Part shown: positions 1 to 6,062 of the stretch, piece after piece
Layout: each line of letters begins with the position of its first letter
Position numbering within the stretch: the first letter of the stretch is position 1
Origin: CALXJM01 sp963930325
GTDB taxonomy: Bacteria; Bacillota; Clostridia; TANB77; CAG-508
DNA length: 16,369 bases
Direction of reading: 5' to 3'
Assembly: GCA_963930325.1 (NCBI GenBank)
Contig: CAWVME010000004.1
Span: forward strand, 1-16,369
Made by a program: the position numbers and the translations under genes
Notes under the pieces: model-generated
The model's database searches: none
What the model saw: only the letters and a program-made list of their open reading frames with translations
What the model was told of the DNA's origin: nothing

Positions 1-801
1 TATGCTTTTAATAAAGGATATATTAGTAAAAATCCTATGATAGAAGTTATAAGACCTAAAAGTGTAAAAAAGGATAAAGATGTAAGAGCTATGACCGTTG
101 ATGAGGAATCAAAATTTATTAATTATTTACTAGAACATAGTGTAAAAGATATTCCATATAGAAATGCTTTCTTAATGCAATTACTTATGGGATTTCGTAT
201 AGGAGAAGTATTAGCTTTAAATAGTGGAGATATTGATTTAGTTCATCATTTAATTAATGTAAATAAAACATTAACAAAACTAGCAGATGGAACAATTGTT
301 ATGAGTGATTCTCCTAAAACTAAAGCTGGGAATAGAATATTACCAATTCCAAAAGTATTAGAACCTTTTATTATAGAACAGATGAAAATTTCAAAAGATG
401 TACCAAATAATACTGAACATTTATTGTTTAAACCACCTATTGTGCATTATGCAAGAATAAGCACTTTAAATTGGTCATTAAATAAAATTTTGAATGAGTT
501 AGATATACCACATTTTTCTACTCATAGTTTAAGACATACATACGCAACAAGAGCAATAGAAGCAGGAATGAGTCCAGTAGTATTACAAAAACTAATGGGA
601 CATACTGATGTTTCCGTAACATTAAATGCTTATACTTCTGTATTTGATAAGTATAAAAGAAATGAACTTGAAAAAGTAAATGAATATTATATGGAACAAA
701 ATTTAATTGATAATTCAAACGCAAATATATTAAGGTTAGATGAGCCATTAAATCTTATTGAAAATATGAATAAAGAAGATAAAGATTCTTATGAAAGATA
801 A
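1..801 (+). CDS. Tyrosine recombinase (phage/ICE-type integrase), 5'-truncated by window edge
   Basis: Catalyses site-specific DNA strand exchange through a covalent phosphotyrosine and would integrate or excise a mobile element. The frame is open from base 1, so the N-terminal arm- and core-binding parts lie outside the window; the first ATG at 37 is internal. Numbering from that Met, the catalytic set is complete: Arg54 in GFRIGEVLAL, Lys94 or Lys96 in SPKTKAGNR, the HSLRH box (His163, Arg166), His189 in LMGHTDVS and nucleophile Tyr199 in LNAYTSVF. A charged tail of about 55 residues follows the tyrosine. The sequence resembles phage/ICE integrases more than the housekeeping XerC/XerD. The gene points toward the 3' end of tRNA-fMet at 1040, a typical target for such elements. 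The family call is firm; the element type cannot be told from this fragment. Confidence 0.93.
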   Translation, partial: YAFNKGYISKNPMIEVIRPKSVKKDKDVRAMTVDEESKFINYLLEHSVKDIPYRNAFLMQLLMGFRIGEVLALNSGDIDLVHHLINVNKTLTKLADGTIVMSDSPKTKAGNRILPIPKVLEPFIIEQMKISKDVPNNTEHLLFKPPIVHYARISTLNWSLNKILNELDIPHFSTHSLRHTYATRAIEAGMSPVVLQKLMGHTDVSVTLNAYTSVFDKYKRNELEKVNEYYMEQNLIDNSNANILRLDEPLNLIENMNKEDKDSYER

Positions 802-838
802 TTTTTTTATAGAAATAATGGCTGTAACACTTGAAAAC

Positions 839-870
839 ACTAATGGTAGCATGTAGGTGCTACCATTAGT
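839..870 (+). repeat. 13-bp perfect inverted repeat behind the integrase gene
   Basis: Arms 839-851 and 858-870 are perfectly complementary around a 6-nt loop. The hairpin starts 37 bp after the integrase stop codon. No T-run follows directly; the nearest T-rich stretch is 882-887. It is therefore either a weak terminator for the integrase gene or a recombinase/accessory-protein site near the element end. Part of the right arm can pair instead with 888-896 (see the separate entry). Confidence 0.7.
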
Positions 871-887
871 CAGAAAAAATATTTTTT

Positions 888-896
888 GGTAGCACC
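888..896 (+). repeat. Third copy of the GGTAGCACC repeat
   Basis: GGTAGCACC here is the exact reverse complement of GGTGCTACC at 856-864, and its GGTAGCA core also occurs at 845-851. The segment 856-864 can thus pair either upstream (main hairpin) or downstream. Three copies of one motif within about 50 bp just behind an integrase gene suggest protein-binding or attachment-site structure, but this is inference. Confidence 0.5.
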
Positions 897-957
897 TTTG
901 GTAACAAATCGTAAAAAATAATAAAAAATAAATTAAATTAAGTAAAATTATTTTTAG

Positions 958-986
958 ATAAAATGCTTGATATTAGGGCATTTTAT
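958..986. repeat. 9-bp inverted repeat in the AT-rich stretch between integrase and tRNA
   Basis: Arms 958-966 and 978-986 (ATAAAATGC/GCATTTTAT) flank an 11-nt spacer. No good T-run follows on either strand, so a terminator role is weak. Apart from this and the nearby repeats, 802-1010 shows no coding sequence that I can support. Confidence 0.4.
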
Positions 987-1010
987 AAAATAATATAAAA
1001 TATTTTAAAA

Positions 1011-1034
1011 TAAAAAAAAGAGGCTAAAAGCCTC
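1011..1034 (-). terminator. Rho-independent terminator of the tRNA-fMet gene
   Basis: On the minus strand GAGGCT-TTT-AGCCTC (arms 1029-1034 and 1020-1025, 3-nt loop) is followed by a run of eight T (1012-1019). It begins only five bases after the encoded CCA end of the tRNA, so it is well placed to end the tRNA transcript. Confidence 0.85.
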
Positions 1035-1039
1035 AAAAT

Positions 1040-1115
1040 TGGTTGCGGGGGTAAGACTCGAACTTACGACCTTTGGGTTATGAGCCCAACGAGCTGCCAA
1101 CTGCTCCACCCCGCG
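1040..1115 (-). tRNA. Initiator tRNA-fMet (anticodon CAT)
   Basis: A 76-nt cloverleaf including an encoded CCA end. It folds with acceptor CGCGGGG/CCCCGCA, D-stem GAGC/GCTC, anticodon stem TTGGG/CCCAA with loop CTCATAA, and T-stem GTAAG/CTTAC with loop TTCGAGT. Initiator marks are all present: an unpaired C1-A72 at the top of the acceptor stem, three consecutive G-C pairs (GGG/CCC) at the base of the anticodon stem next to the loop, and A11-T24 in the D-stem. It is therefore the formyl-methionine initiator rather than elongator Met or a CAT-reading Ile tRNA. Its 3' end faces the integrase gene, the usual orientation for a tRNA serving as integration target. Confidence 0.97.
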
Positions 1116-1136
1116 ATGTTTACTTAATTCTTATAT

Positions 1137-1166
1137 AGTATACTCTTAAAAACGATGATATGTCAA
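1137..1166 (-). promoter_or_regulatory. Sigma-A type promoter of tRNA-fMet
   Basis: On the minus strand a perfect TTGACA (1166-1161) lies 18 bp upstream of TATACT (1142-1137). Transcription would begin about 15 bp before the tRNA. The region just upstream on that strand is very A/T-rich, as in UP elements of stable-RNA promoters. Confidence 0.85.
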
Positions 1167-1169
1167 TAG

Positions 1170-1191
1170 TTTTGTGAAAATTTTGTGAAAA
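1170..1191. repeat. Tandem 11-bp direct repeat upstream of the tRNA promoter
   Basis: TTTTGTGAAAA occurs twice back to back (1170-1180, 1181-1191), immediately upstream of the tRNA -35 box on the minus strand. Its position and A/T tracts fit an UP-element-like role; it could also be a chance low-complexity duplication. Confidence 0.5.
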
Positions 1192-1253
1192 ACTTTGTAA
1201 TATTATTATATTCTCACAAGGAAAAAATATGCAAAATTTTTGTCCTTTCTCTT

Positions 1254-1280
1254 TTGTTATAAAAGAAAATAAGATATAAT
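1254..1280 (+). promoter_or_regulatory. Possible promoter of the dgt-mtaD-SDR-ylmH-TSCPD cluster
   Basis: A consensus TATAAT lies at 1275-1280. The best -35 match, TTGTTA at 1254-1259, is only 15 bp away, which is short, so the -35 assignment is weak. The start codon at 1370 would leave a leader of about 80 nt. The rest of 1192-1369 shows no gene or conserved RNA structure that I recognise. Confidence 0.4.
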
Positions 1281-1369
1281 AAGAAAAATAGCTTTTCCAT
1301 ATTTGTAATTTGTGCGAATATGCACGATATAAAGCAAACGTCTTAATTTAAAAAGATAGAGGAGGACAA

Positions 1370-2575
1370 ATGAAAAAATTTGAAGAGGCAAGTGCAAATA
1401 AAAATAATCCAAAATGGAATAAAATTATCAGTAGAGAAGAAGAAATTTATACAAGACCAAATGAATTGCGTTCCAATTTTGAGAGAGATTATAATAGAAT
1501 TGTACACACTAATGCTTATCGTAGATTAAAACATAAAACACAAGTGTTTTTTTCTCCTAAGAACGACCATATTTGTACCAGAATTGAGCATGTAAACCAT
1601 GTAGAATCAATAAGCTATACAATAGCAAATTATTTGGGGCTTAACACAGAATTAACAAAAGCAATTGCAGTAGCTCATGATATTGGGCATAGCCCATTTG
1701 GACATAAGGGGGAACACGAATTATCTGAAATTGCAAAAAAGGACTTAGGATATCCTTTATGGCATGAAAAAAGTGGATTACATTTTGTAGATAATATTGA
1801 ACTTTTAGAAGATGAAAGAAGTAATACTTTTAACCTGAACTTGACTTACGCTGTAAGAGATGGAATTATATCTCATTGTGGAGAGGTAGACCAAAACGGG
1901 ATAAAACCAAGAGAGGAAGCAATTGATTTAAATGTATATACCATGCCAAATCAGTATGCTCCTTATACTTGGGAAGGATGTGTAGTAAAAGTTGCAGACA
2001 AAATTTCTTATATTGGAAGAGATATTGAAGATGCAATCAGTCTAAATTTATTAGATGAAGAACAAAAAGATGAGTTATCAAATATTATTGAAACAACAGG
2101 ATTTGATAATTTGAATAATTCGATTATTATTCACGAATTAATTCAAGACTTGTGTGCAAATAGCAATTTAGAAACAGGGATTACATTATCAGATAATTAT
2201 TTTTCTATGCTCAACAAAATTAAACAGTTCAACTATAAAAATATTTACTTATGTAAAAGAATGAATGCTACCAATAGATATTTTCATTTAGTTATTAATG
2301 AAATTTATGAAACATTAAAACAGTGCTATAATGGAAGTAAGACAAAAGAAGAACTAAAGAAAATGAAGAGATTTTATCCCATGACAACACAAGGCTTTAT
2401 GGAATGGATTGAAAAATATTGGAACTTAACAAACAGAGAGGAAACAAACTATAGAAACAAAGTAATTTACTTTATAGAACGCAAAGAGGATTATTTAAGG
2501 GCAATCTTGGACTATATTACTGGTATGACAGATAATTATGCCATCGAGCTGTATAATGAAATTATTAGTTTTTAA
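1370..2575 (+). CDS. dgt: dNTP triphosphohydrolase (dGTPase family, HD domain)
   Basis: Cytosolic enzyme predicted to split dNTPs, classically dGTP, into deoxynucleoside and tripolyphosphate, thereby adjusting dNTP pools. The 401-residue protein carries the HD metal site: His74 in RIEHVNH, the His103-Asp104 pair in AVAHDIGHSPFGHKGE, and Asp208 in KVADKISYIGRDIEDA. The N-terminal YRRLKHKTQVF stretch is also typical of the dGTPase branch of HD hydrolases. The start is set by GAGGAGG nine bases or fewer upstream of ATG 1370. It is the first gene of a same-strand cluster; mtaD follows after about 40 bp. Substrate preference among dNTPs cannot be read from sequence, as related enzymes differ. Family call is sure, strict dGTP specificity is not. 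Confidence 0.92.
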   Translation: MKKFEEASANKNNPKWNKIISREEEIYTRPNELRSNFERDYNRIVHTNAYRRLKHKTQVFFSPKNDHICTRIEHVNHVESISYTIANYLGLNTELTKAIAVAHDIGHSPFGHKGEHELSEIAKKDLGYPLWHEKSGLHFVDNIELLEDERSNTFNLNLTYAVRDGIISHCGEVDQNGIKPREEAIDLNVYTMPNQYAPYTWEGCVVKVADKISYIGRDIEDAISLNLLDEEQKDELSNIIETTGFDNLNNSIIIHELIQDLCANSNLETGITLSDNYFSMLNKIKQFNYKNIYLCKRMNATNRYFHLVINEIYETLKQCYNGSKTKEELKKMKRFYPMTTQGFMEWIEKYWNLTNREETNYRNKVIYFIERKEDYLRAILDYITGMTDNYAIELYNEIISF

Positions 2576-2615
2576 ACAAATATTAATATAGATATTAATG
2601 AGAGAAGGATTGAGT

Positions 2616-3912
2616 ATGAAAATTTTAATTAAAGACGGACTTGTTATAGATATGAGACAAAAACAAGAAAATATGGAGATAAAAGATATATTAATAGAAA
2701 ATGAAAAGATAAAGAAAATACAGAAAGATATACAAGAAACTGCAGATAAGATAATAGATGCAACAGGTAAAGTGGTTATGCCAGGTTTAATTAATGGGCA
2801 TAATCATGCTGCTATGTCTATTTTTAGAGGATATTCAGACGATTTAGAGTTACAGGATTGGCTACAAAATGCAATTTGGCCAATAGAAGACAAACTAACT
2901 AAAGAAGATATATATTTTGCTTCTAAGCTTTCATGTATAGAAATGATAAAATCTGGGACTACTACTTTTAATGATATGTACTTTTTTACAGAAGAGACTG
3001 CAAGGGCTGTAGAAGAAACAGGAATAAGAGCTTATTTAGGAAGAACTATTATTATGGATGGAACAGAAGCTGAAAAAAGATTAGAAGAAGCTGAAAAAAT
3101 ATATAAAGAATGGAATGAAAAAGCGGAAGGAAGAATTTATATTAATCTTCCACCACATGCTCCTTACACATGCAATCCAGAAACACTAGCTAAATGTGTA
3201 GATATGGCAAAAAAATATAATATGCCGATTCATGTTCATTTATCTGAAACAGAAAAGGAAAACGAAGATATACAAAAAGAATATCATAAAACACCAACAG
3301 AATATTTAGAAGATTGTGGAATTTTTGAAGTGCCATGTATTTTAGCACATGGAGTACATTTAAATGCAAAAGACATAGAAATAATAAAAAAAGCAAGAGC
3401 TCGGAATTGTACATAATCCGATTAGCAATTTGAAATTAGCTTCAGGAATAGCAGACATAACATATTATAAAAAATCTGGTATTAAAGTAGGCTTGGGAAC
3501 AGATGGAGCAGGAAGTACTAATACTTTAGATATGTTTGAAGAAATAAAAACGGCAGCATTGCTTCAAAAAGTAATACATAAAAAAGCTTCTTGCATGGAT
3601 GCATTTACTGCATTAAGTATGGCAACTAGAGAAGGAGCAGAAGTGTTAGGTCTGCAAGAAAAAATTGGAACATTAGAAGAAGGAAAATTAGCAGATATTA
3701 TTTTAGTAGATTTAAACAAACCACATTTACAACCAATTCACGATGTTTATTCAGATTTGGTTTATAGTGCTACTGGACAAGATGTAGATACTACTATTAT
3801 TAATGGTAAAATTATAATGGAAAATAGAAAACTAATACAAGATGATGAAAATATAATTATGCAAGAATGCGAGCGTATAAAAAATAAATACATGAATAAG
3901 AATAATTTATAA
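2616..3912 (+). pseudogene. mtaD: 5-methylthioadenosine/S-adenosylhomocysteine deaminase, broken by one-base frameshift
   Basis: Amidohydrolase-superfamily metalloenzyme that deaminates MTA, SAH or related adenosine derivatives. Translation from ATG 2616 (AGAAGGA 7 nt upstream, better placed than ATG 2598) runs to a stop at 3414-3416; the rest of the protein continues in another frame to 3912. The metal ligands are split between the parts: GHNHA (His62, His64), His208 in HVHLSE, His245 in LAHGVHL, then the LGTDGAGS aspartate at 3502-3504. Removing one A from the seven-A run 3386-3392 restores an uninterrupted enzyme of about 431 residues, the normal family length, reading IIKKQELGIVHNPISN across the join. 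No other defect is visible, so this is a recent mutation, a sequencing slip, or less likely a slippage-expressed gene. The cluster context (dGTPase upstream) fits nucleoside metabolism. Confidence 0.88.
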
Positions 3913-3927
3913 AATGAAAGGAAAATT

Positions 3928-4680
3928 ATGAAAGCATTAATAACAGGAGCTTCTTCTGGAATAGGAAGAGATATAGCAAGAGAGTTAAGCTATAGAGGTT
4001 ACGACTTAATTGTTGTTGCTAGAAGAGAAGAAAAATTGATAGAACTGAAGAATGAGCTGAAAACAAATGTAGATATTATAAGCATGGATATTAGTTTGCA
4101 AGAAAATTGTATCGAATTATACAAAATGGCAGGAAAAATTGACATTTTAATTAATAATGCAGGGTTTGGAGTTTTCGGAGATTTTACAGAAACAGATTTA
4201 TACAAAGAAACACAACTTATTAATACTAATATTATTGCAGTTCACACATTAACAAAACTATTTTTAAAAGATATGAAAGCACGAAATGAAGGATATATAT
4301 TAAATGTAGCGTCTATTTCTGGGTTTATGCCAGGACCCTTAATGGCAAGCTATTATGCTTCCAAATCATATGTACTAAGGCTAACAGAGGCTATTGCAAA
4401 GGAGTTAGATAAATCAAATTCGAAAGTTTGCATTAGTGCTCTATGCCCAGGTCCGGTAAATACAGAATTTAATGATGTAGCTAATGTCAGTTTTAAAACT
4501 AAGGCGTTATCAAGTGAATATGTAGCAAAATACGCGATAGAAAAAATGCTAAAAAGAAAACTTATTATAATTCCTGGATGGCAAATGAAAGCAATAAAGC
4601 AATTAATAAGACTTGCTTCTGATGAGTTTATATCTAGTATTGCATATAAGATACAAACCAAAAAGAGAAAGGAAAAATAA
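3928..4680 (+). CDS. Short-chain dehydrogenase/reductase (SDR), substrate unknown
   Basis: A 250-residue classical SDR, expected to be a cytosolic NAD(P)(H)-dependent oxidoreductase. It shows the nucleotide-binding glycine motif TGASSGIG (residues 6-13), the stabilising NNAG motif (76-79), and catalytic Ser129 with Tyr142 and Lys146 in a YxxxK box (YYASK). Arg31-Arg32-Arg33 region basic residues after the second beta strand (VVARREEK) favour NADP(H) over NAD, which is an inference. AAAGGA lies 5 nt before ATG 3928. It starts 15 bp after mtaD and ends 2 bp before ylmH, so it is almost certainly co-transcribed. The sequence is closest in style to the DltE/YqjQ-like general SDRs; nothing in the window names a substrate. 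Confidence 0.9.
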   Translation: MKALITGASSGIGRDIARELSYRGYDLIVVARREEKLIELKNELKTNVDIISMDISLQENCIELYKMAGKIDILINNAGFGVFGDFTETDLYKETQLINTNIIAVHTLTKLFLKDMKARNEGYILNVASISGFMPGPLMASYYASKSYVLRLTEAIAKELDKSNSKVCISALCPGPVNTEFNDVANVSFKTKALSSEYVAKYAIEKMLKRKLIIIPGWQMKAIKQLIRLASDEFISSIAYKIQTKKRKEK

Positions 4681-4682
4681 GC

Positions 4683-5483
4683 ATGGATAAACATGAAATA
4701 ATTAAACAATATATAAAACCAGAAGAACGATTGTTAGTTGCAAAAATTTTGGATAAAATAGAAATATGTCAAACTAAAAATAAAATTGTAAATACTGACT
4801 TTTTAGATATGTATGAAAAAAACATAGCGGAAAAAATAGTAAAAGAAAGTAATATTAATTATTTATTTTACGGAGGGTTTGAAGGAGCAGAAAGAACGAT
4901 ACTTGTTATTTATCCAGACAAAATAACTATAGAAATAGTAGAAAATATGTGCAGTAAACTTATAAAAATTGTACGAATTATATTACCAGCAGATTTGCAT
5001 GAGAAATACGTACATAAAAATTATCTAGGAGCTGTTATGAAATTAGGATTGAAGAGAGAGAAAGTAGGAGATATACGTGTTTGTAAAGAAGGTGCAGATA
5101 TTATTGTACTAAATGACATAGCAGAGTTTGTGAAAAATAATTTAGCAGAATTAACTAGATTTCAAAAAGCAGAAATTCAAAATGTAAATATAGAAGACTT
5201 AAGAAATGGACAACAAAAAACTCAAAACATAAGTGTTATTGTTCCTTCTATGAGACTTGATTGTATTGTAGGAGAAATGATAAGAACTTCTAGAACAAAG
5301 GCAAATGAAGTAATACTTGCAGGAAGAGTATTTGTTAATGGAGAAAATATCTTGAAAAATTCAAAAATTTTAAAAGTAGGAGACATTATAACCGTTAGAG
5401 GTAAAGGAAGATTTGAAATAGAAAAAATAGAGGGAACTACTAAAAAAAATAGAATTGTTTTAAGAATAATAAAATACATTTAA
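4683..5483 (+). CDS. ylmH: YlmH-family S4-domain RNA-binding protein
   Basis: A 266-residue protein with the YlmH layout: an N-terminal alpha/beta region containing YGGFEGAERTILVIYP (63-78) and the family-typical HKNYLGAVMKLGLKREKVGD (111-130), then a C-terminal S4 RNA-binding domain (about 188-246) starting at MRLDCIVGEMIRTSR and containing GRVFVNG. In Bacillus the gene sits in the ylm-divIVA region near cell-division genes, and the family is related to the RqcP ribosome-quality-control S4 proteins, so a role on the ribosome or large-subunit RNA is likely. Here it is away from division genes, in a cluster with metabolic enzymes. The ribosome binding site GAAAGGA lies inside the end of the SDR gene, 9 nt before ATG 4683, suggesting translational coupling. 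Confidence 0.88.
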   Translation: MDKHEIIKQYIKPEERLLVAKILDKIEICQTKNKIVNTDFLDMYEKNIAEKIVKESNINYLFYGGFEGAERTILVIYPDKITIEIVENMCSKLIKIVRIILPADLHEKYVHKNYLGAVMKLGLKREKVGDIRVCKEGADIIVLNDIAEFVKNNLAELTRFQKAEIQNVNIEDLRNGQQKTQNISVIVPSMRLDCIVGEMIRTSRTKANEVILAGRVFVNGENILKNSKILKVGDIITVRGKGRFEIEKIEGTTKKNRIVLRIIKYI

Positions 5484-5520
5484 AAATTAGTTCCACATAA
5501 AAGAAAGGATGAAATTAAAG

Positions 5521-5781
5521 ATGGAGTATAGATATGTACCTAAAGGAGTTTGCTCAAAAGAAATGATTATTGAGTTAGAAGGAGATATAATAAAGAATGT
5601 AAAAATTATTGGAGGATGTGCAGGAAATACGGTAGGGGTTTCTAAATTAATAGAAGGAATGAAAATTGAAGAGGCAATTAGAAGGCTAAAAGGAATTCCT
5701 TGTGGATATAAAGGAACTTCTTGTCCAGATCAATTAGCACAAGCGCTAGAAGAAGCATTAAAAAATAATAGAAATTTATAG
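5521..5781 (+). CDS. Small TSCPD-domain protein
   Basis: An 86-residue protein consisting almost only of a TSCPD domain, the cysteine-containing module also found at the C terminus of some vitamin B12-dependent ribonucleotide reductases. Visible signature: KGVCS (Cys11), GGCAGN (Cys33), GIPCGYKGTSCPDQLA (Cys61, Cys68). Four conserved cysteines suggest metal binding or redox function, though the role of the stand-alone form is not established to my knowledge. I prefer ATG 5521 over ATG 5509: the latter overlaps the AAGAAAGGA ribosome binding site (5501-5509), and MEYRYVPKGVCS is the usual beginning of the family. It lies 37 bp after ylmH, likely the last member of the dgt transcript. A link to the dNTP triphosphohydrolase upstream through nucleotide metabolism is tempting but only inference. 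Confidence 0.85.
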   Translation: MEYRYVPKGVCSKEMIIELEGDIIKNVKIIGGCAGNTVGVSKLIEGMKIEEAIRRLKGIPCGYKGTSCPDQLAQALEEALKNNRNL

Positions 5782-5788
5782 AAGAAAC

Positions 5789-5817
5789 TTGCATTTGTTT
5801 ACAAAATATGTTAAAAT
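5789..5817 (+). promoter_or_regulatory. Possible promoter of the 39-residue protein gene
   Basis: TTGCAT (5789-5794), a 17-bp spacer and TAAAAT (5812-5817) precede the small gene. The -35 matches consensus at only three positions, so the call is tentative. Confidence 0.4.
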
Positions 5818-5846
5818 AATGTATAGAAAAAGGGAGGAATATATAT

Positions 5847-5966
5847 ATGAATCCAATGGGAGAAAAAGTAACTTTTTTAACACAAGAACAACTTGCAGAC
5901 ATTACAACAGGATTGAAAGAATTAATTTATCAATTTGATAATGGAATAGAAAAAAACGAAAACTAA
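5847..5966 (+). CDS. Unrecognised 39-residue protein
   Basis: I do not recognise this protein. It begins MNPMGEKVTFLTQEQLADIT and ends in an acidic, asparagine-rich tail (GIEKNEN). There is no signal peptide, membrane segment or cysteine; the middle (about 12-31) could form one amphipathic helix. Support for it being real: a near-perfect Shine-Dalgarno AGGGAGGA (5831-5838) 8 nt before the ATG, a possible promoter in front, and a long terminator that starts at its stop codon. It sits 65 bp after the TSCPD gene and convergent to the penicillin-binding protein gene. Codon use is like the neighbours. A short antisense alternative frame over the same region lacks a ribosome binding site. Confidence 0.68.
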   Translation: MNPMGEKVTFLTQEQLADITTGLKELIYQFDNGIEKNEN

Positions 5967-6013
5967 AAAATAAAGTACTTCATTAATAGTGAAGTACTTT
6001 ATTTTTTAGTTTT
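5959..6013. terminator. Bidirectional rho-independent terminator, 24-bp stem
   Basis: Arms 5959-5982 and 5990-6013 are perfectly complementary, with a 7-nt loop. The A-run on the left and T-run on the right make it work in both directions, serving the 39-residue gene (its stop codon at 5964-5966 lies within the stem) on the plus strand and the convergent penicillin-binding protein gene on the minus strand. Confidence 0.92.
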
Positions 6014-6062
6014 AAGACGTTAAATTCTGTAAATGGTTTTATCTATAAAAAGATGATTTACT

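Noticed and set aside
518..748. Minus-strand open frame over the integrase active-site region
   Set aside because: Antisense shadow of a well-supported gene, low-complexity hydrophobic translation, no ribosome binding site.
802..1000. CRISPR-like array from the repeated motif
   Set aside because: Only three short, inverted copies with unequal spacing; no regular spacers and no cas genes.
2598..2600. ATG 2598 as mtaD start
   Set aside because: The AGAAGGA site lies downstream of it and serves ATG 2616, which gives the family-typical MKILIKDG start.
3386..3393. A-AAA-AAG slippery site for programmed -1 frameshifting in mtaD
   Set aside because: The downstream frame needs a +1 shift, not -1, and mtaD is not known to use recoding.
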